Shown here: piece after piece, positions 12,725-24,723 of the stretch
How the letters are laid out: every line of letters starts with the position of its first letter
Position numbering within the stretch: position 1 is the stretch's first letter
NCBI GenBank assembly: GCA_000697055.1
Contig: JNDT01001931.1
Span: 124,001 to 188,000 of the forward strand
Length of the DNA: 64,000 nucleotides
Direction of reading: 5' to 3'
Source of the DNA: Saksenaea vasiformis B4078
Lineage: Eukaryota > Mucoromycota > Mucoromycetes > Mucorales > Saksenaeaceae
Program-made: the position numbers and the translations under genes
The notes under the pieces: generated by a model
The model's input: the letters and a program-made list of their open reading frames with translations, nothing else
What the model was told of the DNA's origin: nothing
The model's database searches: none

Positions 12725-14933
12725 ATGAGCACGCATACGATTCATGTTCTCGACAAAGCCACAGTTCGTCAGCTTCATTCTGGACAAGTCATTGTTGATC
12801 TTGAATCCATTGTCAAAGAGCTTGTAGAGTAAGATCAATGTGATTCATGCGCAGCGTGATCTCAATGGTTTAGTAGAAATGCTCTTGACGCAGGTCCGAC
12901 TGTGATTCAAGTCAAGCTAGTGAATAGTGGTCTGGCATTGATCCAAGTAAATAGTTTCGGTCAGAAATATTCCCCCCTTTTTCACCAACATTTCTTAGGT
13001 AAAAGATAATGGAAGCGGCATCGAGGAAGTCAACCGGCCTGTGATGGCCAAAAGATATCATACATCAAAGATTTCTTCCTTTGAAGACATTGACAAAGTG
13101 ACGAGTTTGGGATTTAGAGGTAAGAACGGGTAAAGTAAAAAGTTCTTCGGTACAATTTGCTTGACATTCATTCGTTCGTTCGTTCCTTCTTTCTTTCTTT
13201 TTGCAGGTGAAGCATTAAGTTCGATATGCGACATTGCAGAAAGGTTTCAGATGACAACGAAAACGACACAAGATGCGGTGGCCAGACAATATGACTTTGA
13301 TCGCAATGGAAACGTTGTTGGCGAGAAAGTGGTTACTTCACTCGTCACGTCGGGAACGATTGTTAATGTGCATGAACCGTTCCGTCGTGTACCTGTCCGC
13401 CGACAGGTAAATAATAAAAAGAAAATTGACATGCGTGTTTTTTGTCCCTTACTTCCTGTTGCATCATAATCATTGTAGCTTGCCAAAAAGAATGCCGTTG
13501 CCGCCACAAAGCGGATCAATGAACTGCTGATCAAATTCAGTCTTTCCCATCCGGATACAAGGTTTTCGCTGCAGCAAGCGCAAGATACATTAGGTAGTCG
13601 ACGGGAATCGACCTGGGTGAAATCTGCGAAAGACGATATGCTGGGCTCCATTTCTGCGATTTATGGCGCTGAGCTTGCCGAACTGCTAACGAGTGGGTCT
13701 CGAACAGACGCCAACAGACAGCTAACAGTTGACTATGTGCTACCAATGCCTGGTTCGGGTAAGGTGACGGGACAGTTTAAGACCTAGCATCTCATAGCGT
13801 GGGATAGATCCTTCTCTTATTTACAAAGGCGATCGTGTATTTCTCTTTGTGAACAAGCGGGTCATTCATTATGCAAGGTCCGAGCTCAAGGAGTTGGTGG
13901 CGATGGTACGGAGACGGTGCAAGGACATATTTGATGTTGAAGGTAATAATACTAACCTATTGATCTAATTGTAGGAGGAGGCATTTACTTACTTACTTAC
14001 TCACACATGACATAGATTCGTCAAAGAAATCACCTTTCATGTGCTTTCATATCAAAGTAGAGCCTGATCAGTACGATGGTAAAACTTTTGTGATTGCATG
14101 AGGCTGTGTCTGTCTCTTACTATTTTCTTCCTCTAGTGAACATTGAACCTAATAAGAACGCTGTGCTATTTCACAAGAAACAGTTCATACTTGATGCAGT
14201 TGAAAAGGTGTTGGATGAAGTTTATGGGTCCGTTTCCGAGAAGTTTTTTGGACCAGGAGCATATGCACGCAGCGACGAGTAAGTTTATTTATTTACAGTA
14301 GCCCAAGGCTTGCTGGTTTGCTTCTTACATGCATTAGCACAACCGCAGCAGACGCGACGCTGGACAGACCAGTGACAATGCAGAGTCCCAATCGTGCAGA
14401 TAGAATCGATCGACCCCCTGCACAACCTAACAATGAGGCACAGCGTGGGTCACAAGAAGAAGAAGAAGGAGAACAACAGGAAGAAACCACTGGGTCTGCT
14501 GAGAATGCGTGGGGATTTTCAATGTCAAATGATGAAGAAATCATGGGAACGGATGAGGAGATTGAACTTGGTCCTGAAGAAGAGATTGAGCATGGCGTTC
14601 CTTTGCTGAGTGAATGGATGGACAATAGACAAGACTCAACCCAGCAGCAGAATGGGATCAGACAGAGATTAAGCGAAAATGAGCTTGATTGGCAGATCAG
14701 AGAACCTGAAGAAGAAGCAGAAGAACAACAGATAGGTCATGCAGAGGCTGAAACGTCTCTTGCCATGTCGCCGTCTTGTTTCACGTCGAACAAAAGATCT
14801 GCAGCTTTTGATGATGATGGTCAGGTGTCCTTGAAAAGGAAAGTTTCTTCCGTACGACAAACAACGCATGTCACACCAGAAGACATGTCGTCCCGCAGCA
14901 GGGATGAAGTTGTGCAACAACAAACAAGCGTGT

Positions 14934-14965
<32 letters not shown>

Positions 14966-16124
14966 AATGTGAATCAACATGGTCTCGGAGTATCTTCACG
15001 CTTAGAGCAGAGACAAACAAGTGCTTCTGTTTCACCGATAGCAAGAACAAGAACGCGTGATGTGTACGAGATCCTACTGAACAAGTCTTCTCATAAGAAG
15101 CGCGAAAGAGAAACGCTTGGTGAAGAAATGAAAATGGATTGTCATTTGGGTCACATCAAGCAAGGGTATCCGATGCAACGATCACGCTTTTCACATCTTT
15201 ATCGACGTCGACTTGAAGATTGGCCATCTCCAAATGCTGACGACGGTGACGACCATGTCAAGCTAGTGAAGCCGCAGCTTGAGCATGGTCTTGCAATTTA
15301 TACCCGTGGAAAATCATCCACTCTAGGGACACTTGTCAAAGAGATTGGCGTTGTGGATGTAAAAAGGTAAAATAGAGTCATTGAAATTCGGCGGTTATTG
15401 GTAGACAAATGAATGAATGGGATATAGAATGCGGAGTTTTCCGATGGCTTCCAAATTATTGGAAGAGTATGAATTGGTACCTCACAAGAAGTTGGACAGG
15501 GCCGTCCAAATAGAACTAAGGTGAGTCCTTTGTGTAAGTTGTTGTTGTTGTTTCTCATTCATTTATATATAATAATATATCAGAGAGACGGATCCATTAT
15601 TCCCAGTACTATTATCGTTGAGAGGACATGAACAGCAGATCCTAGACGACCAGCATGGATGTCATGATTATAGCTACACAGTTATTACTGACCGACGTGT
15701 GGTGTTGAATGGCATCAGTGTGCGTTGGCGCAAATGTAATAGTATGAAGCACAAGTCAATCAGTCTTATGTTCCTAATTTTGTTTTCTGCAGGTTCAGTT
15801 TCAGGTGTAGCGATCATTCAATTGACGTCAGTGTACGATATCGGAGATGTTTATGGAGCAGGGGAATTCCGAGAATTGCTTCAGCTCATCAAAGACAATA
15901 ATACGATGGATGCTCCATTAAGTCGATTACGACCAGCAAAAGTGATAGAATATATCCATCAGTTGGCTGAACATAATGCACCAGAGAGCTGTGATTCGAC
16001 AACAATGGATACTATTCTTTCCTCATTAGAGTGGCAGAATGAAAAGGGAAAGCAAGTTGGTTTAGGGGTAAATGGTCAAATAGTGAGTTATCAACTCTTT
16101 GGACGTGTGGATGCAAAGATGTAA
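12725..16124 (+). CDS. MutL homologue of the human PMS1 / yeast Mlh2 type
   Basis: Nuclear mismatch-repair or recombination accessory protein that pairs with MLH1. Twelve exons (12725-12828, 12877-12946, 12999-13119, 13207-13406, 13479-13758, 13829-13942, 14016-14078, 14137-14278, 14338-15366, 15428-15520, 15584-15735, 15793-16124) give 899 residues. The N-terminal GHKL ATPase shows ENALDAG, KDNGSGIEEV and LGFRGEALSSICDIAE; RPVMAKRYHTSKI follows the human PMS1 form, not PMS2. The middle (about 370-700) is an acidic, Gln- and Pro-rich linker with CCG/ACG triplet runs. The C-terminal half has KLLEEYELVP and ITDRRVVLNGI, again PMS1-like. I see no complete endonuclease metal-binding motif, as expected for the non-catalytic Mlh2 branch. 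The intron at 15736-15792 is 57 nt with no stop and could be retained. Confidence 0.87.
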
Positions 16125-16560
16125 TTCGGAATATATATGAAAGGGAAACCTGTCGTTTTCCTTTTTGCCACACAAAGTAATGCCCGCTCCGGGAATTTTC
16201 AGGCGTGGAAAAAAAGTAGTCTATGTTATTGGCCGGTCTGTTCCGATGTACATCGACTCCGACTTCTCCAGCTGTTTTTCTGTTTTCTTCTTATTATCCC
16301 TAACAGAGAAAGAAAAAGGAAGGAAGGAATCATATGAGTACGTACATTTATCCGTAAACAACTGATAAAGAAAGCAAGTGGTATGATTTAAACAAGGAGG
16401 AGTTAAATGTATAAACCTTAAAAAACTCTGTGAAATAATATAAAAGGGCTGACTGAACTTGGACTGAAGAGGAAATTTCTCAACAAAAAAAAAAAAAGAC
16501 AAGTTTCAATTCAGTCACTCTCACTCTCTTTTTTTTTCTTCTTCTCAGAATAAAACAACC
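16125..16560. other. Intergenic region and promoter of the 162-residue protein gene
   Basis: About 440 bp between the MutL gene and the orphan gene. It has a TATA-like ATATAAAAGG near 16438-16446 and an A-rich then T-rich leader directly before the ATG at 16561. Confidence 0.45.
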
Positions 16561-17049
16561 ATGTTTTATGTACCTTACAGCATGACAGGAAGACCGAACG
16601 AAACTACTATACCAAACCATTTATTTAGCGATAGTTGCGGTTATTGCCATCATGGAGGTTATTCATTTGGTGAAGACGCTTGTGTCGCTACTGAATCCTG
16701 TTTCTTGGAAGAGAAATTAAGTACTGATGACCAGCCATTTCCATACAATTACCTATTGCATCTCTTCCTTGCCCCAAATATGCGTGCTTACCTTGCTGAA
16801 ACAAGTTTTACTGACGATGTCTATGCATTACCTATTCATCTCCAACGTCTCATTTGCGAAGCCAAAGAAGAAGTCATTATTGAACGAACAAATCAAAAAC
16901 AAGGTGATACAACCCAAGCTCTCAATCGATTGGAAGAAGTCCGAAAATATGTCTGGATGCGTTCAAGTGGTGATGTCTCCAACTTGATGACCATCTTAAT
17001 CCATATTATAAGTGACGAAGACGAACTGGAAAATCTGGTTGACCATTAA
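16561..17049 (+). CDS. Uncharacterised 162-residue protein with N-terminal Cys/His cluster
   Basis: Single-exon open frame that I do not recognise. Support comes from a TATA-like element about 120 nt upstream, a T-rich leader ending in CAACC before the ATG, and an even, protein-like composition. Residues about 26-47 contain CGYCHHGG, then two further cysteines (ACVATESC), a possible metal-binding or disulfide cluster. The rest is acidic with alternating hydrophobic residues, predicted mostly helical, and ends in SDEDELENLVDH. There is no signal peptide or membrane segment. It faces the DUF4112 gene tail to tail (134 bp). Function unknown. Confidence 0.6.
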   Translation: MFYVPYSMTGRPNETTIPNHLFSDSCGYCHHGGYSFGEDACVATESCFLEEKLSTDDQPFPYNYLLHLFLAPNMRAYLAETSFTDDVYALPIHLQRLICEAKEEVIIERTNQKQGDTTQALNRLEEVRKYVWMRSSGDVSNLMTILIHIISDEDELENLVDH

Positions 17050-17183
17050 CACACAGACATCTACCCCCCTCCTTTTATGCATACCTCCAACGTCTCATCC
17101 CCCAACCATCTTGCACATAACTGACTATAGCATCCTTATTAAAATAATAAAAAACTCTCTTTTTTTCTTTCTTTCTTTCTTCT

Positions 17184-17930
17184 TTATCGCTTTATTTTCG
17201 GCGTTTTCTGTCTAACCACAGTAAAACCATGTGTGATCATGGATACAATATCTCTTGCTAATTGGATCCATCCAATCTCTACTGCTGCTGCTCCTGCTGT
17301 AGTATGATCATCATTACTACTACTACTACCAGTACCAGTACCACTCTCTTGTTGTCTTAGGTAGTCTTCTAATGCTTCATAATTCCATAGGTTGGCTTTG
17401 TAAAAGATGTCAAGTAATCCTCCCACAATAGGGATAAGTCCAATGAAAAGATCTGCATAAGACAACCACATAAATTTCCTTCCTTCTTCTTTCTTCTTTG
17501 AAGTACCTAATGTCACGTTGACCATCATGCGTAGCAATAACCATAATGGGATGCCGAATTGCGTAGATAAATAGACTTGATAGAGAGCACATACGGTTGC
17601 CATGAAGCCACCCACAAATGGAATAAAAAAACTCTACAATTGTTATGTTTATTTACTAACTATTGTTTGCATAGTTTTCTCATAACTCACCAATAAGGAA
17701 TCAATACCTAATGGAACAGGTGATCCTGGTACAGCATTGTCAAGCCATCTTGCAATTCGTCCAATCTTTTTCAGTAATTTTTCCCGTTTACTCTCATTCA
17801 TGGGTTTCCTTGGTGTTATTTGTTGTAGGTAAGGGTAACGTCGCTCAAATGATGTTAATTTGGCTGAACCCTTTGGACGAATACGTTCAGCATACCGAGG
17901 AACCCCAATCCGATTGTAAATAAACTGCAT
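17184..17930 (-). CDS. DUF4112 family membrane protein
   Basis: Small protein of unknown function found in fungi and bacteria. Exons 17691-17930 and 17184-17633 give 229 residues. The first half has RIARWLDNAVPGSPVPLGIDSLL, recalling the family's opening block of a Leu-Asp pair followed by a Pro/Gly-rich loop. Two hydrophobic segments follow (FIPFVGGFMATVCALYQVYL and a repeat-like LSYADLFIGLIPIVGGLLDIF), then KANLWNYEALEDYL, the diagnostic end of the domain. The C-terminal tail is Gly/Ser/Thr-rich. The start was placed at 17930 because an acceptor-like site lies just upstream; an in-frame ATG at 18002 would add 24 residues. It lies 131 bp downstream of the Pex30-like gene on the same strand. 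Confidence 0.8.
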
Positions 17931-18061
17931 TTCTTGAAAAAGAAATAAAAAATTTCCCTCGCTGGGGGGGTTGTACAGGGTAATTTTGTGTTTCAAAAAC
18001 AACGTAATATTTATGCATGAAAAACGTCAGCCTATGGTTTTTTGTTTTCAGTCTTTTTTTT

Positions 18062-19685
18062 CTAAGCCCGTTTCCGTAGACCGTTCTTCTCATTTTTTGT
18101 ATCCCGCATCCTTTCTTCTGTCTGACGTTCAACTAGACGTGCACGGCGACACCACCGACGTCTGCGTGTAAATGTCTTGATTCCTGGTAAACCCGTCGTT
18201 TGTTTCCATGCATTATTTCCATATTCCCATCCATTTTGATCCACCCGGTTTTGTACTTCTCCTGTCATATCAACCCACCAATCACCATCTGCCCAATGCC
18301 ATGTTTTATCTGTTCGTCGTTTAATCACCCATCCGTCTCCCACAGAATGATAACTGGTATCATGACTTGATTCTGGAAGTTGGAAACTTTCTTTGGATTC
18401 AATTGTCGTTAATTGCTTGTCCGTCCTTTAACCAAACAAACTTGTGTCAGTCTTCCCTCATCAATCTTTCTTCTTTCTAATTTACCATGGTCCTCGTTCG
18501 CTTGGCATCATATTACTTGTCCAGTCCATTCCTAACCACCATCGCTAAAAAAAAATCATTCTCTTGTTAAAAAAATATACAACAAAATGGCATCCTTTCT
18601 TATATTACCTGGTTTTCGTACACTTCGAATTGAAATACCATCTCACTTCGTTGTCCTGGTTGTCGTTCATTTTCTGCCTCTTCTTCTTCTTCTTCTTTTT
18701 GTACGCGAAGTGTTTGAACAGCTTTACTTTTCTCCACCTGGGCATGTTTGATCAACTGCATAATCCATTGCTTTACTTGTTCCCATTGGCTGGCCGTTGC
18801 ATGAGAAGCCTTGCCCAGGAAAAACCCCGGTAACTGATGACAGGTGACAGTAACCGTAACACCATAAGCCCACAACGCAGCCAAGACGTTCGTCAATAGG
18901 ACATTGCGACGTACAGCCAGAAGGATCACTTTAAACCATGGCGACGGACTAAGCAATGCGACCGTACCAACCAACGCAAAGGTTCCGTTTGTACCAAGCA
19001 CCCAACTCAAGACAATCCACGCTGGCCATACGTACAAAACAATACTGAGAACAGAGACAACCAAGTCAGGTCGTGATCCATCCCAATAAGTCAGGAAACG
19101 ACGGATCGACCCATTCGCCCTCTCTGCAAATTCACTGATGGTCGAAAGATTACGCAGCGTATCGTCCAGCGATACTTGACCATCAGGCTGAATCTTTCGG
19201 GAAATCAACTCTTCCCGTTCTTGTTGAAGTCGCTGCTGGTTGAGTCGCTCGTCGTCTTCGTCATCCTCTCCATTTTCCTTCTTTTGTTTCTCCAATTTTT
19301 GTCTTTGTGCCAGTCGTTCACGTTCCATCTTTTCTCGACGTCGTCGACTCATACGTACGCGTAACCAATCTCTCCAAAGCTTGCTCAACAACAGCAAAGG
19401 CACGCCAAAAGCCAAGACTTGCCATGTCCATAAGCAGCAACCAATCCAAACCAGCGTAAGCAGCAAGGACTGTCGTGGTTGCGAAGTACGCCAGCTAAGC
19501 AGTTCAACAAGAACAGCCATGACCTTGATGGCCGGTCCAAGGACAACTAACGATCGCAGAACAGGCGTCGGTATTTGGTCAAGTGTCTGGATAGCATAGG
19601 GCGATGAGAAACTCTGCATGGCACTTCCAGAAACTACAGTGTTGCCGGCACTTTCGGAATGGTCACCAAGAGAAGAGGAAGACAT
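18062..19685 (-). CDS. Pex30-like peroxin with dysferlin domain
   Basis: Integral membrane protein of the Pex23/Pex24/Pex30 group, which acts at ER-peroxisome contacts and controls peroxisome number. Exons 18609-19685, 18486-18544 and 18062-18425 give 499 residues. The N-terminal half carries several hydrophobic segments (for example VLRSLVVLGPAIKVMAVLVE and LVVSVLSIVLYVWPAWIVL) separated by a charged, highly basic and acidic coiled region of about 90 residues. The C-terminus is a dysferlin domain: QFEVYENQRWWLGMDW at its start, then tryptophan-rich DKTWHWADGDWW, DQNGWEYGNNAW, and the closing RRRRWCRRARLV. The 59-nt middle exon is required to connect the two halves of the domain. Confidence 0.85.
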
Positions 19686-20323
19686 GCTATTTTTTCTTTA
19701 TTATCAAAAAATCCCCAATTTCCCATCATGTGAAAAAAGTAAAAAGGTAAAAAAAAATCACGCGGGGTAAATATTTAACCGTCATTATTGCCCACTGTCT
19801 CCACGGATTAAAGAATGAAAAGACGGACAAATGTATGCGAGGCCAGGTGGCTTCATCTACAGAGATATACTCATATTCATGTCATTAATCAATTACCTAG
19901 CTGAGAATCGTGCATAAGGTTTTAAGTCTTTCCAAAGGTACAACGTTTTTAACGGATAGGGTGATCTCTCTCACATGAATGTTGATAATGTCTTCCTATT
20001 GAAATGTCATCTGCTGGCGTGATATTATTTAGCAGCAGCATCATCCATCATCTGCTAACATGAAATGGAGTCTGTGCAAGGACGGCGCGAGAACTAGTTC
20101 TTTTACAAGAAGAGATACGCATCGCGCTGAGGACAAGATCCATTTCATCTGTTGTACAGGTGGAACTCGAACATGACAATTAGCCTAGCTGTTGAATAAA
20201 ATAAAAAAAAACACGTAGAATTTATCACTATGATTATTTAAAAAAAGACGAAAAAACAAAAGGGCGTACATGCGAAGATAGAGGGGTGTTTTCTTTATAT
20301 ATATATGTATGACAAATCTTTCT
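19686..20323. other. Intergenic region, no gene recognised
   Basis: Upstream of the Pex30-like gene and downstream of the A49 gene. AT-rich, with a TATATATA stretch near 20297-20305. No coding exon seen. Confidence 0.5.
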
Positions 20324-21881
20324 TTAGTTGTTACGTTTAGCTTTTCTCAGCTCAGGGAATTTCAAAGGCATAACCAGTGTTGCTTTCTTTGGACTGGATA
20401 GTTTGTCCATACCCTCTGCTGAACGTTCTGCCGCAGTGCATGCTTCAATTTTACATCCCAGATTTCTAAAAACATTGGCAACCCTATACAACAACAACAC
20501 ACAAGTCGGTCAGTACCAACTTCTTTTCTTTCTCTCTTTCTTTCAACGTACTTTGAGGGTCGCATGGACAAATCTTTGGCAAGTCTATCACAAACCACAG
20601 TGTAATCGGCAACAGAGAGGCAGAGAACAAACAAATGACACAGGATCTTATCCTTCATCAAATCTGTACGTCTACATTTTTCTAGCTGTTAGCCCCGGAA
20701 TAAAACAAAAAAAAACAAATCCATCGTTTTCATCATCATCATCACAAAACTTACACATTGGACACGGTATAACGTTCTGTCAGCTTGTCAATCACAAAAG
20801 GAGGTGGACAGTGAAGCAGTCCTTCAATCTTTTTACGTGATTTAAGGTCATTAGGACGTACTCGGCATAGATAGGCCATCAACATAGAGATGTATGTAAG
20901 TGTACGCAGTCGTACACGGTCCTTCTTTCCCGATGATTTGAGAAGAGACATAATACGATCGTTGACGAAACTCGACAAAGAGTAAGGCAAAAGTGTCTGA
21001 ACACCTTCCAATGTCGTTTCTTTCAAGATATCCTTGATGGGCATGGCGTTCAGTTCGTCTTCAGTGACAATGCTGGACAAATCGTATGCCTCTTCGGGTG
21101 ATTCCGCATCGACATTGTGAGCTGGAACAGGAAGCTGGTTTTCCATATCCTTTCGCAAATCGGCTTGTTTTGGTGTGGTCTTTGTGGCTTTACTGATCTC
21201 GGTATGGATCGAAGGCATTTCCTCTTCCAATTCCTCTCCCTTGACCTTGTTACGTTCATCGTCTCGGAGTTGTTGTTTCGCCTTGGCTGTACCAAATGCC
21301 AAACCAAGGGCAGCTCGTGCCGTAGCAAAATCGTTCATACCCGTCTTATCCGACGCGCCGCTGCCGAGTGCCTTCACCGATCGCTTCATACGCACAACAG
21401 GTGCCGGTGTCAATGTAAGCGACTGATCCTTCTTTGAATACACACCAACAAGATACCTACCATGCACAGTTGGTTCATTTCTTTCTTTCTTTTTTTTTCC
21501 CCCGATCCTTTTCGATCGATGACTTACTTGCAGTAGAGTCCATTTCCGGCCTCGGTTCCGAAATTGGCACCGGTATAGACAACCTTGTCGGTCTCACCGC
21601 TGATCACACGATGCGCTGCTTTGGTTGCCGAAATGTTTTTATCGTTGCGTTTATGGGCCGAGAATGTCGTGTCGGCGGAAGGCTGTGTGCCAGGAAAAGT
21701 AGCTACAAAAGGGACGTCAACTTCCCTGTTTTCTTATGTTTTTTTTTCTTTCTTTTTTTTCAATGCGATGCTTACTCAGGTACGGTGTTTCCACATCAGG
21801 TTGTGATTCTTTCAAGGAAACCTTGATATACTTTCCGCTCGAATGCGATTTACCCTCTTCAACGTGCTTTCTTTTCGTCAT
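20324..21881 (-). CDS. RPA49: DNA-directed RNA polymerase I subunit A49-like
   Basis: Nucleolar subunit of RNA polymerase I (yeast Rpa49, human POLR1E/PAF53) that helps initiation and elongation on rDNA. Exons 21784-21881, 21528-21725, 20755-21456, 20552-20671 and 20324-20483 give 425 residues, close to yeast A49. The N-terminal dimerisation domain has VPFVATFPGTQP and YTGANFGTEAGNGLYC; the central part has KRSVKALGS and TARAALGLAFGTAKAKQ; the C-terminal tandem winged-helix part ends FRNLGCKIEACTAAE. The first donor is the GTACCT at 21783, not the stronger-looking GTAAG nine nt later, because only this keeps frame. Divergent from NSA2, with 154 bp between start codons. Confidence 0.9.
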
Positions 21882-21968
21882 GGTTTCTGAAAGAAAAAGA
21901 AGTACAAAAGGAAAGCCTGACGGCGGCTTAGACAAAGCGGCTTATCACATATTTCAAATGCCGCCACT

Positions 21969-21981
21969 GCGCTTTGAAGCG
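21969..21981. promoter_or_regulatory. 13-bp motif GCGCTTTGAAGCG in the A49/NSA2 shared promoter
   Basis: Partly palindromic 13-mer midway between the two divergent start codons. The identical 13-mer occurs upstream of the V-ATPase subunit B gene at 32055-32067. A regulatory role is inference from position and exact repetition. Confidence 0.35.
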
Positions 21982-22035
21982 AAGGCAACGACATTTTTTT
22001 TTGACTCCTCTTTTTCTTCCCCGCCATAAACAGCC

Positions 22036-22938
22036 ATGGTAAAAAAAACACACAGAAAAAAAGCGATTGATCGATGATCGGTTCAGTAACACCATGTATT
22101 TTATTGTCTACAGCCCCAGAACGAGCATATTGAAGAGCACATTAAGCGACATGGTCGCCGTCTTGATTACGAAGAGCGAAAGTGAGCATTCGTCTTTTTT
22201 TTTTGGCATGACAATCATGCTGATCATGTTTTTCTTTTTCTTTTTAGGCGAAAGAGAGAGGCTCGTGCTGCCCATAAATCGTCTCAGTTTGCACAGAAGG
22301 TGCATGGTCTGAGGGCCAAACTGCACAACAAGAAGCGTCATGCGGAGAAGATTCAAATGAAGAAGACGATTAAACAGCATGAAGAGAAGAATGCTAAACA
22401 AAAGACAGCCGATGCTATTCCTGACGGTGCTGTACCAGCCTATCTTTTGGATCGTGAAGGACAGGATCGTGCTAAAGTACTGAGCAACATGATTAAGCAA
22501 AAGCGAAAAGAAAAGGCGGGTAAATGGTCTGTTCCATTGCCCACTGTTCGTGGTATGGCCGAAGATGAGATGTTCAAGGTCGTGAAGAGTGGTAAAAGCA
22601 AAACCAAGTCATGGAAACGTCTGGTTACCAAGGCTACCTTCGTTGGCGATGGATTTACACGTAAACCACCGAAATACGAACGATTTATTCGACCCATGGC
22701 TATGCGTTATAAGAAAGCACACGTTACGCATCCAGAATTGAAGGCAACCTTCCACCTGCCCATCATTGGTGTCAAGAAGAACCCACAGTCACCGCTCAAC
22801 ACACAATTGGGTGTCATCACCAAGGGTACCGTGTTGGAAGTGAACGTATCTGAACTTGGTTTGGTGACAACCGGAGGAAAGGTGGTTTGGGGTAAATATG
22901 CCCAAGTAACCAATAACCCAGGTAAAGGATTTAACTGA
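22036..22938 (+). CDS. NSA2: Ribosome biogenesis protein NSA2
   Basis: Nucleolar GTPase-associated factor needed for 27S pre-rRNA processing in the 60S subunit pathway; structurally related to ribosomal protein S8e. Exon 1 contributes only the ATG (22036-22038), followed by 22114-22181 and 22248-22938, giving 253 residues. The N-terminus reads [21 protein letters not shown] after the ATG, the invariant family start. Further blocks are [35 protein letters not shown] and, at the end, [10 protein letters not shown]. Highly basic overall, as expected. It shares a short bidirectional promoter with the RNA polymerase I A49 gene, a functional pairing (rRNA synthesis and ribosome assembly). Confidence 0.95.
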
Positions 22939-23937
22939 TGTTTGCCGTGAGCTGAACTCTTCTTTTTTCTTTATTAGAAAATGACGGCTGCATTAACGCG
23001 GTTCTATTGGTATAGATGTATCTTGTACAACGTTGTATACTTTATTTTGCACGCATTATATACTCGCCTTTTCCTCTTCCATATGCATTTCCTTTTTTTT
23101 CTCTCTCTCTCTCTCTCTTTTCAGTAAAAACAAGAAAAAAAAAGTAATCCTGCTCTTCATATATTAAAAAAAAAGATTTTGGGGCATCTGTGTTGCTGTG
23201 TGGACAAATGCTGAACGCTGATATCATAACAGAAAAAGGATGTGAAATTGACTGCCCTTTATCCTAGGAACTCTTCCTATTGCAATTCATCTGTAACACA
23301 GAAATGAACACTGCATTTGTTATCTGCTCAGAGATCGTAAGCAGATAAAAGCACAGCCACTAACGACCTCCGTTTTGGAGTACAATGATATCTGAATCTC
23401 AGTATCGCACCTCATGAATAATAACTTCTTGTTTTTTTTTGCAGACTATCCAACAGGTCCAAGCTTTTGAACCAAACGCTTAGGGACAAAATGCGGGCAA
23501 AGGTTACCTTCTCCCCATCGTTTCAATCACGTGCGTCATTTTGTTTTTCCCCAATGGTGCGATTTGGGGATCCCATTTTTGTGTAACTACGCTTACAATG
23601 CTGCGCAGAAAACCGTTTCCCTATGGGTTTTTCTTTTCCCAAAACGATTTGAAACAATGGAGAAGTTTTGAATACATCGGAAGTAGTGGTTCTTTCATCG
23701 ACGATCAAACATTGCACTGTAAATAGGATATCCTGAAATGCAACTGAATGCCGTTTTTACCCAACGTTTCAGAAGATTTGGTTTGAAAAAATGAAAAAGT
23801 GGAAAGGTGAGTCATGAGAAGAACCTGATATCGGGTAAATATTAATCCTCCGGGAATTTTGGGTGCAAATTATGTTGTGTGGGGGAAAATTGTCGGATTT
23901 TACCGTTCGCTTTTTCTTTTTCCTTCCTTTTCAGTCC
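22939..23937. other. Intergenic region, no gene recognised
   Basis: About 1 kb between NSA2 and the F-box gene. It contains a short CT repeat (23100-23118). The last 30 nt before 23938 are a pyrimidine tract ending in CAG, which looks like the acceptor of a 5' UTR intron of the F-box gene. Confidence 0.45.
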
Positions 23938-24723
23938 ATGGAGCGTCTTCCGGCAGAGGTTGTCATTCATATCTTGTCCTTTGTCCCTCTTTCCTCATTT
24001 TCATCCTTATATCGGACGTTTTCTTCAACGATTGTAGATGAAGCTCTTCGGCAACAGCTGCGGTCCACGCACACCATCCTTCAGGTCGTGTCCACCAATA
24101 TGCATGAACTGATGGCGCCTCACAGAGAAGCGGGAGGACCAGGAGCAGGATGTAAAAATGAATCCTCTCTTCCGCTTTCATTTGCGACGTTGGACACTGC
24201 CAACCGTTTGGTATGGCTTTTACCGAATTTTAGCTCGTCGCAGCACTATTTCAAAGTAAAGGATGCCTACGTATCACATGGAAAGTTGGTCCTGAGACCT
24301 CACGATAAGATGCATGATTCGCAACGGCAAAAAGTGCTGACATCTCTGTATACCATCCGCAAATGTTTACCACCTATTCGTGCAGGCACTTTTTCGGGTC
24401 AAAGTGAATTTGCGCACAGTACAAAAAGTCAGGACATGACCATCCATTCGGACGGCTGTACGGTGGATGCCTGTTTATTATCAATCCAACAAGATCGTAC
24501 CGAAATTCCACCAGTCAAATCTTTCCCGCCTCGACCGGCGCTTCCCTCCATGTATACACGTAACATACCCTCGCCACCCAATCATACACACTCTCCGGAA
24601 GAACTGATTTACCCTGATACAACCTGCGGGTATTTTCTAGTCGAAAGTGTTGGGATCAGTATACCTGTCATGCTGGACTTATTGCAACAAACACCAAGCC
24701 ACGTGGAACAGACAGCCGGATGA
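23938..24723 (+). CDS. F-box protein, uncharacterised
   Basis: Single-exon frame of 261 residues. It opens with MERLPAEVVIHILSFVPLSSF, an F-box-like motif (L-P-x-E-x-x-x-x-I-L-x-x-L/V-P) that would bind Skp1 in an SCF ubiquitin ligase. The remainder shows no repeats I recognise; the Pro/His-rich part around residues 190-225 is probably disordered. An upstream in-frame ATG at 23863 would add a hydrophobic, T-rich-coded leader that is more likely a 5' UTR intron, so the start at 23938 is preferred. Substrate unknown. Confidence 0.7.
   Translation: MERLPAEVVIHILSFVPLSSFSSLYRTFSSTIVDEALRQQLRSTHTILQVVSTNMHELMAPHREAGGPGAGCKNESSLPLSFATLDTANRLVWLLPNFSSSQHYFKVKDAYVSHGKLVLRPHDKMHDSQRQKVLTSLYTIRKCLPPIRAGTFSGQSEFAHSTKSQDMTIHSDGCTVDACLLSIQQDRTEIPPVKSFPPRPALPSMYTRNIPSPPNHTHSPEELIYPDTTCGYFLVESVGISIPVMLDLLQQTPSHVEQTAG

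Noticed and set aside
20362..20840. Plus-strand frame of 170 codons opposite the A49 gene
   Set aside because: Antisense of A49 exons 4-5; the minus-strand exons join in phase and match the family.
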